Source of the DNA: UBA1924 sp963976625
GTDB lineage: Bacteria > Planctomycetota > Phycisphaerae > Phycisphaerales > UBA1924
Reading direction: 5' to 3'
Assembly: GCA_963976625.1 (NCBI GenBank)
Contig: CAXBLA010000009.1
Coordinates: forward strand, 46,134-110,133
DNA: 64,000 bases
The position numbers and the translations under genes are program-made. This document shows, one piece after another, positions 52,748-61,984 of the stretch (the stretch's first letter is position 1; the number at the start of each line of letters is the position of its first letter). The notes beneath the pieces were generated by a model. It was not told the origin of the DNA, did not search any database, and saw nothing but the letters and a program-made list of their open reading frames with translations.

Positions 52748-54322
52748 TTATCGCCCGCGGCGTTTGGCCTTGCCGCCCATCATCTTGCCGGGCAGCTTGG
52801 TCGGGACGATCCCGCCAGGGAACTTGGCACTCAGGTCGCGCTCCGAGAGCTTGTCCACCACGGGGACCTGCGCGGTCTCAAAGCGGTTCTTCTTGGGCTC
52901 GGTCGGGGCACCCTTGACCTCGTAGACCGGACGCCCGCCGGTCGGCTCGTCCTTCCAGTCTTCGGGGCGTGGGCGGGCTTCGAAGTCTGGGTAGTCGAGC
53001 TTGGGGATCTCGGAGTTGACCAAGATCTCGATCTCGGTGAGCAGCGAGCCCTGACTCGGCAGCACCAACGACCAGGCGTGCCCGTCGTTGCCCGCGCGGG
53101 CGGTACGCCCGATGCGGTGGACATACAGATCCGGATCGTCGGGCAGGTCATAGTTAACCACATGGGTGATGCCCTCGACATCGATGCCGCGCGATGCAAG
53201 GTCCGACGCCACGAGCACGGCCAAGTTGCCCGAGCGGAACTTGCTCATCACCTGGTTGCGCTTGGCCTGCGAGAGATCGCCGTGGATCGCCGTCGCGGTG
53301 ATGTCCTTGCGCTCAAGATAACGAACCACCGAATCCACGGTTCGCTTCATTCGGCAGAACACGATCGTGAGCGCGGGCTCTTCGTGCGTAAGCAGATGAG
53401 CGAGCATCCGCTTCTTGTCCCACGGATCGCAGGTGACATAGCCCTGCTTGACCAGATCAACAGTGAGCGCACCCGCCGAGACTTCGAGCTTCTCGGGGTT
53501 GTGCATGTACTTGCGTGAGAGCTTCTCGATCTCGTCGGTGAAGGTCGCCGAGACAAAGATCGTCTGACGGTCCTCGGGGCACTTGCCCAAAATCTTGCGG
53601 ATGTCGTCGCGGAATCCGATGTCGAGCATCCGGTCGACCTCGTCGAGCACGGCGAACTCGACCTCGGAGAGATCAAGGTACCCGCGATCGATCATATCGA
53701 GGATGCGCCCGGGGGTGCCCACGATGATCTCGGGGCCCTTGCGGAGCTGGTCGGCTTGGACATTGATCGATTGGCCACCGTAAATCGCGCAGACCTTGAG
53801 CCCGGTGTGTTCGGCGAGTTCTTCGATGTCCTGCTTGATCTGGATCGCCAGCTCGCGCGTTGGCGCGAGGATGACCGAGATCATCGAATCCCCCGGCTCG
53901 ATCATCTCGATCAATGGGAGCGCGAACGCCGCGGTCTTGCCAGTGCCGGTCTTGGCCTGCCCAAGAATATCGCCGCCCTCGAGTGCGAGGGGGATCAGCG
54001 CCGCCTGGATCTTGGTCGGGTGCTTGAACCCGCGCTCGTCCATCGCTTTGGTGATGGATTCTTTGAGCCCCAGATCCGCGAATGTTTTGTCTGTCTCGAA
54101 GGTGTCGCTCGACCATCCGCCCTTGGGCTCTTTGATGGTGCGTTGGCGTTCGGGCTCTTTGTCGGCCCCCTTATCGCGTGGGCCGCGTTTGCCGCGTGGG
54201 CCTCCGCCGTCTCTTGATCGCCCGCCACCCTTTGAGCTGCCTCTTGATCGACCGCCTGATCCGCCTCTATCTCCGCGACCCCGTGAGCCGGAGCCGCCGC
54301 TGTGTTCATCACCCATATTCAT
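52748..54322 (-). CDS. DEAD-box-type RNA helicase
   Basis: 524 aa. An N-terminal Gly/Arg/Ser-rich region (about 1-45; RGG-like) precedes the Q motif and helicase core: motif I AKTGTGKT, Ia APTRELA, Ib TPGRILD, II VLDEVD (DEVD instead of DEAD), III SAT, then ASRGIDV and VI HRIGRTARAG. The C-terminus is basic (KMMGGKAKRRGR). Unwinds short RNA duplexes, in ribosome assembly or RNA decay. Cold-shock or growth regulation cannot be judged. The start could be either of two Met codons three apart. Confidence 0.94.
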   Translation of the reverse strand: MNMGDEHSGGSGSRGRGDRGGSGGRSRGSSKGGGRSRDGGGPRGKRGPRDKGADKEPERQRTIKEPKGGWSSDTFETDKTFADLGLKESITKAMDERGFKHPTKIQAALIPLALEGGDILGQAKTGTGKTAAFALPLIEMIEPGDSMISVILAPTRELAIQIKQDIEELAEHTGLKVCAIYGGQSINVQADQLRKGPEIIVGTPGRILDMIDRGYLDLSEVEFAVLDEVDRMLDIGFRDDIRKILGKCPEDRQTIFVSATFTDEIEKLSRKYMHNPEKLEVSAGALTVDLVKQGYVTCDPWDKKRMLAHLLTHEEPALTIVFCRMKRTVDSVVRYLERKDITATAIHGDLSQAKRNQVMSKFRSGNLAVLVASDLASRGIDVEGITHVVNYDLPDDPDLYVHRIGRTARAGNDGHAWSLVLPSQGSLLTEIEILVNSEIPKLDYPDFEARPRPEDWKDEPTGGRPVYEVKGAPTEPKKNRFETAQVPVVDKLSERDLSAKFPGGIVPTKLPGKMMGGKAKRRGR

Positions 54323-54536
54323 ATGCCGTTCTGCCCCGTATCAGGGCCATCGCCGAACCGGGCGTGATCATTCCAATAGATCGCCCTCGGCTCCGCTACC
54401 TACACGGGACCAACGCCCGCGCTGCCCGAATCATAGGCCGACGGATCTGCTTATATACCTGCACGAACAGCAGTTCGGGCCTCTCCGAGTCATTAAGCGG
54501 GTCATCAGTTGGATCACAAATGGGCCGCCCGCCCGA

Positions 54537-55466
54537 TCAAACCGCGGAGTAGATCTCTTCGATGTCCGACACATCGGTCTTGAGCCCGCGCATCCCCTGC
54601 CCATACCGCTTATCAGGCTGCTTGCCCAGCTCATAGAGCGTGGGCACATACGAGTCGATCCGCTCGGGGTCGGTTGATTTGAGGATGTGCTCGCGCTGTC
54701 CGTCCCAGTGGATCAGGTCGATCGAGCCGTCCATGCGTTCGACGAGGGCGTTGCAGTTGGCCAGATCGGTCCAGCAGCCCGAGTTGAGATAGGTCGGGCC
54801 CTCGCCGGTCGGGTCGACCTTGATCTCGGGGTTGTGGATGTGCCCGCAGATGATGCCGTCGTAGCCGTGCTCCTGGGCGTAGTGCAGGGCGCTGTGCTCG
54901 AAGTTGCCGATGATCATCGTCGCCTTCTTGACCTTGAGCTTGATGAACTTGGACAGCGACCAGTAGCGCATGCCCAGTCTTCGGCGGACACGGTTCACAA
55001 TCCGGTTGATCCAGATCAGCGATTCGTACCCACGATCGCCCAGCTTGGCGACCCACGGGGCGGTGCGGGTGACGAGGTCGAACTGGTGCCCGTGCAAGAC
55101 CAAGTACCGCTTGCCGTCGGCCGTGGTGTGCTCCAAACGCTCGGCGAGGTTGATATTCCCAAAGTCCCGCGCCCCGTCGTGCTCGCCCAGAAAGTGCATC
55201 AGGAACTCGTCGTGGTTGCCGAGTGTGAAGTTGATCGGGACATCGCGCTTGGCGAGCTTGAGCAACCGCTGGACGACATTGATGTGCTCTTGCGCGTTCT
55301 TGGCCCGCAGGAGCCCGGCCTGCTTCCATCGCCAGATGTCGATCACATCGCCGTTGAGATAGAGCGCGTCGAACTCGTTCTTCTTGAGAAAGCTATAGAT
55401 CAGATCGGTCTCGGCCTTCTTGCTCCCCAGGTGCAAGTCCGAGATCCAGCACGCACGATATCGCAT
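54537..55466 (-). CDS. LpxH-like UDP-2,3-diacylglucosamine pyrophosphatase / metallophosphoesterase
   Basis: 309 aa from the ATG at 55466, after AAGGAG. Calcineurin-fold motifs in order: DLHLGSK, NGDVIDIW, LGNHDEF, LHGHQFD, CGHIHNPEI. That set fits the COG2908 branch related to LpxH, which cleaves UDP-2,3-diacylglucosamine in lipid A synthesis. LpxH is usually about 240 aa and this protein has an extra helical insert (about 140-185; VRRRLGMRYWSLSK) and a C-terminal extension. Its role in this lineage is inferred, not shown. The GT2 gene on the same strand lies about 1.2 kb away. Confidence 0.78.
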   Translation of the reverse strand: MRYRACWISDLHLGSKKAETDLIYSFLKKNEFDALYLNGDVIDIWRWKQAGLLRAKNAQEHINVVQRLLKLAKRDVPINFTLGNHDEFLMHFLGEHDGARDFGNINLAERLEHTTADGKRYLVLHGHQFDLVTRTAPWVAKLGDRGYESLIWINRIVNRVRRRLGMRYWSLSKFIKLKVKKATMIIGNFEHSALHYAQEHGYDGIICGHIHNPEIKVDPTGEGPTYLNSGCWTDLANCNALVERMDGSIDLIHWDGQREHILKSTDPERIDSYVPTLYELGKQPDKRYGQGMRGLKTDVSDIEEIYSAV

Positions 55467-55695
55467 AATCGATACTCCTTCACATCCCTGTGAGTACACG
55501 GTTCACCAAACGCAAAGATCGCCCGGGCGTCCATACCCTGCGACACACAGCACCTTGCATGGCAAGACTTTACCGCACATGCACCCCGAACGGACACGCT
55601 TCAATACATCCTCACAGGATCTTCACAAATAGAGATGAAGGCACAGCCATGGACCTTCAAATCCAAGGAACGCTCATGGAGAGGGAACTATGTTA

Positions 55696-55701
55696 TATAA
55701 T
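55696..55701 (+). promoter_or_regulatory. Consensus -10 element before the secreted protein
   Basis: TATAAT in an AT-rich island of the otherwise GC-rich 55467-55750 gap, 49 bases before the ATG at 55751. No good -35 at 16-18 bases (CTCATG). CTTGC-ATG-GCAAG around 55554 is a small inverted repeat; I see no gene in the gap. Confidence 0.4.
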
Positions 55702-55750
55702 TTTGCAAACACACACGAACTCACGATTCCACAACGCAGTACTCTGGTGT

Positions 55751-56659
55751 ATGAACACGCACAAACCAATCCGCACAACCGCCGTCGCGGCGCTCGCACT
55801 CTGTGCAGCCACCGCGTTCTCCGTCCATGCCGCGCCCTCTTTGAGCAACGCCACCCAGCGCTCGCACATCGACACGACCATCGATGTGCACCAGTTCTTA
55901 GCGAAGGCGAGGAACGAGCTCAAAGAGCATCGATACGCGGAGGCGACCGAGTCGTATGTCTGGCTCTGGAACAACATCATCGAGCTCGAGCCCGCCCTCG
56001 CCGGCATCCGAGGCTCGTTTATGATCAACGAAATCAAGCCGCTCATCGAAGCCTACCCCGCTGCCCGCACGGCTTTCACCCAGATCCGTGATGAGTCCAA
56101 GCGGACCATCGACCAAGCCACCAAGCAGGGCACCACCGACCACCAGGCTCTCCAAGATTGGATCGTGCTCAGCCACGAAGCCTTGGGTGATTCTCAGCCC
56201 GTGCTCGACTGGGCGATCGAAGCCGACACCACCGAAGATGGGCAGGCCGCGCTCGAACGCCAGTACTTCCTGATCGATGACCTGCTGCTCGATTCAGGGC
56301 ACGCCGCGATCCTCGGGCGGGCGTTGCCATCGGGCGAGTCCTATGTCGCCGACGCGATCGAAAGCTACAACCGAATCAATAAGATGAACGAGAAAAGCCT
56401 TGTCATGCTGACCGGGGATGCCGAGCTTGACGAACGAATCAGGCAAGAATCCAGGCTCAGCACGATCACTCGCTTTGCCGACACAATCGCCGATGCGCAC
56501 ATCGCGTATCTCGCCGCCGATCGGAACGATGAGGCGTGGTCGGTGCTCACCCAAGCAACCAAAGCGGTCGACGAGCCGATCTATCGAGAAGCCGTATTCC
56601 TGAGGCTCCACGATGCGGGCGTGGCCGGGCAGCGACATATCGACCTGCTCAACTATTGA
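55751..56659 (+). CDS. Secreted hypothetical protein, helical
   Basis: 302 aa starting at the ATG at 55751, which opens a signal peptide (TTAVAALALCAATAFSVHAA). An open frame upstream to 55490 is not protein-like. The mature protein is mostly helical with TPR-like spacing (FLAKARNELKEHRYAEATES, then DAIESYNRINKMNEK) and no cysteines. No family recognised. Faces the GT2 gene convergently with 19 bases between the stops. Confidence 0.72.
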   Translation: MNTHKPIRTTAVAALALCAATAFSVHAAPSLSNATQRSHIDTTIDVHQFLAKARNELKEHRYAEATESYVWLWNNIIELEPALAGIRGSFMINEIKPLIEAYPAARTAFTQIRDESKRTIDQATKQGTTDHQALQDWIVLSHEALGDSQPVLDWAIEADTTEDGQAALERQYFLIDDLLLDSGHAAILGRALPSGESYVADAIESYNRINKMNEKSLVMLTGDAELDERIRQESRLSTITRFADTIADAHIAYLAADRNDEAWSVLTQATKAVDEPIYREAVFLRLHDAGVAGQRHIDLLNY

Positions 56660-56678
56660 ACGCAGAACACACCAGCAC

Positions 56679-57503
56679 TCAGTCCTCGCCCTGCCCCATC
56701 TCGTAGAGCATCATGTGCTTCATCAGCGCCCCCGCGGCCGAGGTCCCGGCGCACAGCCAGCCCGCATACCCATCGCGCCACGCGCCCTTGAGCACCAGCT
56801 GCTTCAAAAACGCACCCGGCGGCGAGGTCAGGATCTTCCACGCGCTGCCCTTCTTGCCCTGCTTGTGGAGGGCGCTGGCGAAGATGAAGGAATAGTGACG
56901 CTGGCTTTCGAGGTGCTTTGCGAAGGTCTCGAAGGACTGGTGGATCAGGGTGCCCGAGATCAGCTCGGGCTTGATCGGGGCGTCGACCTCAAGGTAGTCG
57001 TGCGTCTTGCCGGCGAACCTGGCGCGGCTCGATTGCGCCAGCTCGGTCTTAATGAACCGCAAGCGGTGCTCTGGCTGCCAGCAGTGGTTCAAGAGCTTGC
57101 CCTTGTACTCGACCTTGCGATTCACAAGCCCGGCGTTGACGCCGCGATTAATCGCCCCGCGGATGCCCTGTGCAAGCTCGGGCGTCATCGGCTCATCGGA
57201 ATCGAGCCACAGCGTGTACGCGTGTGAACACGCATCAAGAGCCAGCTGCTTGGTACGGACATATCCACGCCAGGTCGTCTCGATGATGACCACTTCGCAG
57301 CGATCATCGTCGGCCCAGTCTTTGCACGCGTTGACCAGCTCAAGCGTGCGATCCGCCGAGCCCGAATCGACAACCACCAGCTGCGTCGCGAGCCCACGGA
57401 TCGAATCGAGCACGCGCCCGATGGTGCGTTCATTGCTCCGGCACGGGATCATCACGCTGAGCCCGTGCGTATCGGCTTGAGATGTACTTGCGGGCTCATT
57501 CAT
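56679..57503 (-). CDS. Glycosyltransferase family 2, LPS-core WaaE/KdtX-like
   Basis: 274 aa from the ATG at 57503. GT2 fold: VMIPCRSNERTIGRVLDSI, VVVDSGSADRTLELV and the acidic metal site LWLDSDEP. The downstream segment with NHCWQPEHRLRFIK and HDYLEVDAP resembles WaaE-type beta-glucosyltransferases that add sugars to lipopolysaccharide core. A C-terminal helix (GWLCAGTSAAGALMKHMML) may contact the membrane. The sugar and acceptor cannot be set from sequence. Confidence 0.85.
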   Translation of the reverse strand: MNEPASTSQADTHGLSVMIPCRSNERTIGRVLDSIRGLATQLVVVDSGSADRTLELVNACKDWADDDRCEVVIIETTWRGYVRTKQLALDACSHAYTLWLDSDEPMTPELAQGIRGAINRGVNAGLVNRKVEYKGKLLNHCWQPEHRLRFIKTELAQSSRARFAGKTHDYLEVDAPIKPELISGTLIHQSFETFAKHLESQRHYSFIFASALHKQGKKGSAWKILTSPPGAFLKQLVLKGAWRDGYAGWLCAGTSAAGALMKHMMLYEMGQGED

Positions 57504-57568
57504 CGACCATACGATAGGATGCCCACGCCCTGATCGCCGAGATCTCCACTGATGGGAGAAGGAGCCCC

Positions 57569-57943
57569 ATGCCGCCACCAAGCCTGAGTTCGATCCGCGT
57601 CATCCGCTACGCACCCGACGGCGGCCACTCGGCCCGCGAATGGCTCAAGGCCTTCGGCGCACTTGAGCTCCCGCCCGTCATCGGCGACGGCGAATCCTTC
57701 CGCATCGGCGTCCAGATCACCAAAAAACGCGCCATCGATGTCATCGTGCGGGTCGAAGCGATCGATTCCGTCAGCGATCGCCTGCGCGGGCGGCTCGGGC
57801 GGACCCGATCCGATGCGCTGTTCCGCAGTCGCAAGGCCTGTCGACGCCATATACCAGAAGCCTCGCGCCCGCTCGCCGTCCTCGCGGCCAGGCACGCGAG
57901 CAAGCCGATCCGCATCCTTGTCTGTCAGCCCAAACAAGATTGA
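57569..57943 (+). CDS. Hypothetical protein
   Basis: 124 aa with a strong GGAGAAGGAGC ribosome site just before the ATG. Basic, no signal peptide; the first 75 residues look alpha/beta (SIRVIRYAPDGGHSAREWLK, FRIGVQITKKRAIDVIVRV), the rest Arg-rich. No family recognised. Divergent from the GT2 gene. Confidence 0.5.
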   Translation: MPPPSLSSIRVIRYAPDGGHSAREWLKAFGALELPPVIGDGESFRIGVQITKKRAIDVIVRVEAIDSVSDRLRGRLGRTRSDALFRSRKACRRHIPEASRPLAVLAARHASKPIRILVCQPKQD

Positions 57944-58026
57944 TGTTCGATAGAGTGGCGCGTTGCGCGGTGTCTGGATACACTGTACAATTCGGTTTCG
58001 AACCCCCGCCAACACAGCATCCAACC

Positions 58027-58959
58027 ATGCCCAAACCCAAAGCCACCAAACCCGATCACACCCACACGCACCCAAAGTCCAAGGCGGTCGCGTCGGTGCG
58101 GATCGGGGACTGCCGCGAGCAGCTGCTCAAGTTTAAAGAGGTGCAAGAGCAATCCGTGGACCTGGTCTTCGCCGATCCGCCGTTCAACTGGGCACGCGAT
58201 TACGATCGCCACGAAGCCGGCGACGCGTGGGACGACAGCAAGCTTTCGCGCAAAGAGTACCTCGACTTCACCTACCAGTGGCTCGACCTGTGCGTTCAAT
58301 CGCTCAAGCCTGATGGCTCGATGTGGGTCAACATCCCCGATGACAGTGCCGCTGAGATCGTGGTGCACCTCAAGAAGACCATGCACATGGTCAACTGGTG
58401 CATCTGGCACTACCGCTTCGGGCAGAACACCAAAGGACGGTTCATCAACTCCAAGGTCCACGCGCTCTACTTCTGCAAGGACCCAGAGAACCGCACCTGG
58501 AACGCCGACCCGGTGCTCGAAGAATCCGACCGGCGCGCGATCTACGCGGACCCGCGCACCGAATCTAAACGCGACGGCCTGCCCGCGGGCATGCGCGTGC
58601 CCATGGATGTCTGGTACGGCAAGTACTGGGGTCGCATCCAGGGCAACAACAAAGAACGCCGAGCCCAGCACGACAACCAGCTCCCCGAGCTCTACCTCCA
58701 CCGCGTGATCGCCTGCTCGTCGAACCCTGGTGATACCGTCCTCGATCCGTTCCTGGGCAGCGGCACCACCGGGGTCGTCGCCCACGCGATGGGGCGTCAT
58801 TTTATCGGCACCGAGTACTCGCCATCCAACGCCCAAACCGCCTTCGATCGGATTATCAACGGCCCGATCCGTGAGCTGGACTCAGCCCGCGGCGAATCGA
58901 CCGCGATCCACGCCAAACGAAGCCCAATCAAAAAATCCAGAGCAAAGACCCCGGTCTGA
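58027..58959 (+). CDS. Site-specific DNA methyltransferase, beta class (N6-adenine or N4-cytosine)
   Basis: 310 aa from the ATG at 58027. The catalytic motif IV DPPF (D50-F53, FADPPFNWARDY) comes before the SAM-binding motif I FLGSGTT (from F242), the order of the beta group (CcrM, HinfI type). Residues 70-230 carry the target-recognition region (QNTKGRFINSKVHALYF). Lacks a nearby restriction endonuclease, so it may act in gene or cell-cycle control or as an orphan; recognition site unknown. The C-terminus is Lys-rich. Confidence 0.9.
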   Translation: MPKPKATKPDHTHTHPKSKAVASVRIGDCREQLLKFKEVQEQSVDLVFADPPFNWARDYDRHEAGDAWDDSKLSRKEYLDFTYQWLDLCVQSLKPDGSMWVNIPDDSAAEIVVHLKKTMHMVNWCIWHYRFGQNTKGRFINSKVHALYFCKDPENRTWNADPVLEESDRRAIYADPRTESKRDGLPAGMRVPMDVWYGKYWGRIQGNNKERRAQHDNQLPELYLHRVIACSSNPGDTVLDPFLGSGTTGVVAHAMGRHFIGTEYSPSNAQTAFDRIINGPIRELDSARGESTAIHAKRSPIKKSRAKTPV

Positions 58960-59034
58960 ATCCACGCTTCCAGTGATCCAAACCGCAAGACCCACCAAAA
59001 ACTCGCCTCTACGGTCTCAATTGGGCGTATTGTC

Positions 59035-59052
59035 TTTCAAAGTCTCTTGAAA
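59035..59052. promoter_or_regulatory. Inverted repeat in the leader of the FG-GAP gene
   Basis: TTTCAA-AGTCTC-TTGAAA, a perfect 6+6+6 repeat 134 bases before the ATG. Ten bases downstream GACCGATATCG matches part of the palindrome at 31441. Candidate operator; the rest of the 58960-59186 gap shows nothing I recognise. Confidence 0.3.
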
Positions 59053-59186
59053 TCGACCGATATCGTGTCATGCTCTGTGGGTGCACACTGTCCATATCTC
59101 GGATCAGTGATTTATTGCGTGTATCCCCGCGCACGGTTTGAACGAATACCCGGGCGACCAATCTCGGTGACGGAAGGTTTGAAAAG

Positions 59187-60998
59187 ATGAACACCCAGCG
59201 ATCGATGATCCAAGATCCAACCCGCAAACCCCTCCGCTTGCCCCCTGTCCGCTTGGCCATCGGTGCTGCCCTCGCCCTGAGCGTCTGTGCAAACTTCGCC
59301 CTTGCCAACGACCCGACCTACACCCTCGCGAACCAAGAGACCGGGATCCATGCCGTCACGATCCCCACCGAGCTCTACTCCCGCCAGCACCACCACATGA
59401 CCGGCGGCGTGAGCATCGGCGATTTCAACAACGACACCTGGCCAGACATCTACCTCCCGGGCTTGGGCAGTGTCCCCGACATGCTCTACATCAATCAGCA
59501 AGACGGCACCTTCATCGACGAAGCCGAACTCTACGGCATCGACTACAACCATCACGGCTACGGCAGCGCCGTGGGCGATGTGAACAACGATGGCTATCCC
59601 GATCTCTATGTCGTCTCTTACGGGCCCGGCGGCAAGCCCGCGGTGACCGGCAAGAACCTGCTCTACATCAACAATGGACCAGACGCCAAGGGGCAGTACT
59701 CATTCTCCGAACAAGCCCTCGAACGAGGGGTCAACGACATCTTCGCCATCGTCGGGGGCAAGGGTGCGGCCTTCGGGGACTATGACCTCGATGGCGATCT
59801 CGATCTCTATGTCGCGACCTGGGACTTTGAAGAAGGCGGCAACCGGCTTTTCGAGAACGACGGCACCGGGCACTACACCGATGTCTCCAAGCAGGTGCTC
59901 CCCAAAAACCAGACCGTTCTCCGCGGGTTCACGCCCAAGTTTATCGACATCACCGGCGATCGCTACCCGGACCTGCTGCTCACCTGCGACTTTGCCACCT
60001 CACACCTCTACATCAACAACGGCCCAGACGCCAAGGGACAGTTCACCTACCGTGACGCGACAGAGGACGGGCAGATCAACAAAGACAACAACGGCATGGG
60101 CGCCACCGTCAATGATTTCAACGGCGACGGCATCCTCGATTGGTTCCAGACCAACATCTTTATCTCCTCGGCCGAGTACTACAACACCCTCTACATGGGC
60201 ACCGGGCTCGACGGCAATGAGAACCCCGTGTTCATCGACCAAGCCTCGCTCCGCAATGTCCAAAACTGCGGCTGGGGCTGGGGCGTCGTGAGCGGCGATC
60301 ACAACAACGATGGCGACATCGACATCATCGCGACCAACGGCTGGCCCTCATGGCCCAACGAGCAAACGCGTTACTGGTCCAACGAAGGAGACGGCACCTT
60401 CTTCGACCTCGCCGCGACGACCAAACTCAACTTCAACATCAACGGACGCGGGCTCGTCCAGTTCGATTACGACAAGGACGGCGATCTTGATCTCGCCTTC
60501 GTTGACAACGGCGGACCGTTCCGCATCTATCGAAACAATCTCGGGTTCCGTGACCTCGCCCATTATCTCCGGATCGATCTCAACACCGACATGCACCCAT
60601 GCCTAGCACCGATGGGCTACGGCACTCGGGTCATCGCAACCTACGGCGGCAAAGAGCATGTCCGCGCGGTCTACGGCGAGAGCGGGTACCTCGGCCAATC
60701 CGAGATGACCCTCCACTTCGGGCTCGGCGACGCTGAAACAGCCGACGAAGTCCGCATCGAGTGGAGCGACGGCACCGTCACCATCCTCGAGGATGTGGCC
60801 GCCGATCAAGAGCTGACCGCGTACGCCTACCACCCCGCGGACCTGTATCAGGACGGCCAGTTCGATTTCTACGACTTCTCCGAGCTGATGGACGCGTTCA
60901 TGAGCCGAGAGCCCCGCGCCGATATCAACGCCGACGGCTCGATCAACGGACTCGATGTGATGGACTTTGTTAACCTCTTCAACAATCCCTGCCCATAA
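59187..60998 (+). CDS. Secreted FG-GAP/VCBS repeat protein with ASPIC/UnbV and dockerin-like tail
   Basis: 603 aa. The hydrophobic segment at about 25-45 (IGAALALSVCANFALA) acts as a signal peptide. Residues 70-430 contain FG-GAP repeats with Ca-binding DxNxDGxxD-type loops (GDFNNDTWPDIYLPG, GDVNNDGYPDLYV, GDYDLDGDLDLYV, NDFNGDGILDWFQ). Residues 460-545 are the ASPIC/UnbV region (YGTRVIATYGG, then LHFGLGDAE and EVRIEWSDGT). Residues 553-603 have two EF-hand-like turns (LYQDGQFDFYDFSELMDAF, DINADGSINGLDVMDFV) and end NNPCP, a variant of the tails at 20.8 and 25.5 kb. Probably extracellular. Confidence 0.9.
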   Translation: MNTQRSMIQDPTRKPLRLPPVRLAIGAALALSVCANFALANDPTYTLANQETGIHAVTIPTELYSRQHHHMTGGVSIGDFNNDTWPDIYLPGLGSVPDMLYINQQDGTFIDEAELYGIDYNHHGYGSAVGDVNNDGYPDLYVVSYGPGGKPAVTGKNLLYINNGPDAKGQYSFSEQALERGVNDIFAIVGGKGAAFGDYDLDGDLDLYVATWDFEEGGNRLFENDGTGHYTDVSKQVLPKNQTVLRGFTPKFIDITGDRYPDLLLTCDFATSHLYINNGPDAKGQFTYRDATEDGQINKDNNGMGATVNDFNGDGILDWFQTNIFISSAEYYNTLYMGTGLDGNENPVFIDQASLRNVQNCGWGWGVVSGDHNNDGDIDIIATNGWPSWPNEQTRYWSNEGDGTFFDLAATTKLNFNINGRGLVQFDYDKDGDLDLAFVDNGGPFRIYRNNLGFRDLAHYLRIDLNTDMHPCLAPMGYGTRVIATYGGKEHVRAVYGESGYLGQSEMTLHFGLGDAETADEVRIEWSDGTVTILEDVAADQELTAYAYHPADLYQDGQFDFYDFSELMDAFMSREPRADINADGSINGLDVMDFVNLFNNPCP

Positions 60999-61056
60999 GC
61001 CCTGCCCATAAACCCAGCCCAGAACTGGTTGAACCAGAATCAGGCTTCTCCACACC

Positions 61057-61365
61057 ATGAGCGATCAAACGCCCATACGGATCCGGATCAAAGCCGTCCC
61101 GGGCGCGTCGCGCGACGCGATCGCCGGCGTGCTGGGCGATCGGCTCAAAGTCCGCACCAGCGCCCCGCCCGAAGGGGGCAAGGCCAACAAGGCCATCTGC
61201 GCCCTGCTCGCACGCACACTCAAGCTCAAAGCCGCGCAGGTCCGTGTGCTCAAGGGGCACACCAACCCCGAGAAAACCATCGAGATCGAGGGATGCACGC
61301 GTGAAGCGTTCGCAAGCAAAGCCGGGCTCGATCACGCACACATTGAGCTGGTCCTATTCGATTAG
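61057..61365 (+). CDS. YggU/DUF167-family protein
   Basis: 102 aa. Recognised from IRIKAVPGASRDAIAGVLGD and APPEGGKANKAICALLARTL, then VRVLKGHTNPEKTIEI. Conserved small alpha/beta protein of unknown function, sometimes linked to membrane or tRNA genes. Lies 33 bases before mntR on the same strand, possibly one transcript. Confidence 0.92.
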   Translation: MSDQTPIRIRIKAVPGASRDAIAGVLGDRLKVRTSAPPEGGKANKAICALLARTLKLKAAQVRVLKGHTNPEKTIEIEGCTREAFASKAGLDHAHIELVLFD

Positions 61366-61398
61366 TGAACTCCGAATCTGTGCGCTACACTCCACACA

Positions 61399-61866
61399 AT
61401 GACCACGCCCAACCGCCCAGACCAACTTGGCCATTCAGAACCCTCGGCGGCTGAGCGGTTCCGCTCGACCCGGCGCGCCCACCGTGACGAGACAGCCGAG
61501 GACTATGTCGAGGCAATCGACCAGCTCATCAACACCCGCGGCAAGGCCCGCGTGGGCGAACTGGCCAAGCTCATGGGCGTGAGCCATGTGACGGTCACCC
61601 GGATCATCGCACGCCTGTGCAAAGAAGGACTCGTCACCCGCGAACCTCACCAGCCGATCGAGCTCACTGAGTCTGGCCAGAAGATGGCGATGGAATCCCA
61701 CGAACGCCACCAAGTGGTGCTCTCGTTCTTGCGAGCCATCGGGGTCGATGAGTCACAGGCCCAGATCGACGCCGAGGGCATCGAGCATCATGTGTCCACC
61801 CAGACGCTCGACGCGATGCGCCTCCAGATCGCCCGGTTATCGCCCCCTGACGATGGCGACCCATAA
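61399..61866 (+). CDS. mntR: Manganese-dependent transcriptional repressor MntR (DtxR family)
   Basis: 155 aa with about 30 extra N-terminal residues. Winged helix at about 35-95 (RVGELAKLMGVSHVTVTRII, wing IELTESG) and dimerisation domain after it. The Mn-binding residues of B. subtilis MntR are all readable: Asp and Glu in EDYVEAID (D8/E11), His in ERHQVVLSFL (H77), and Glu, Glu, His in AEGIEHHVS (E99/E102/H103). An intact DNA-reading helix distinguishes it from the degraded fused modules at 11.2 and 12.5 kb. A probable regulator of the metal operon at 8.3 kb, where an MntR-box-like repeat precedes the first gene. Confidence 0.88.
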   Translation: MTTPNRPDQLGHSEPSAAERFRSTRRAHRDETAEDYVEAIDQLINTRGKARVGELAKLMGVSHVTVTRIIARLCKEGLVTREPHQPIELTESGQKMAMESHERHQVVLSFLRAIGVDESQAQIDAEGIEHHVSTQTLDAMRLQIARLSPPDDGDP

Positions 61867-61984
61867 GCCCAAAGCAATCTCGGTTTTTCGAGCTCAATGT
61901 GCTTGATTCGTTTGAATCGTTCGCCATCGGTTTGCATATTCCACGCCGCGGCCTGTTCTTGGCCGCCGGGACAGGGGAAACATC

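Noticed and set aside
55490..55750. N-terminal extension of the secreted protein
   Set aside because: Open but not protein-like; the signal peptide starts at 55751.
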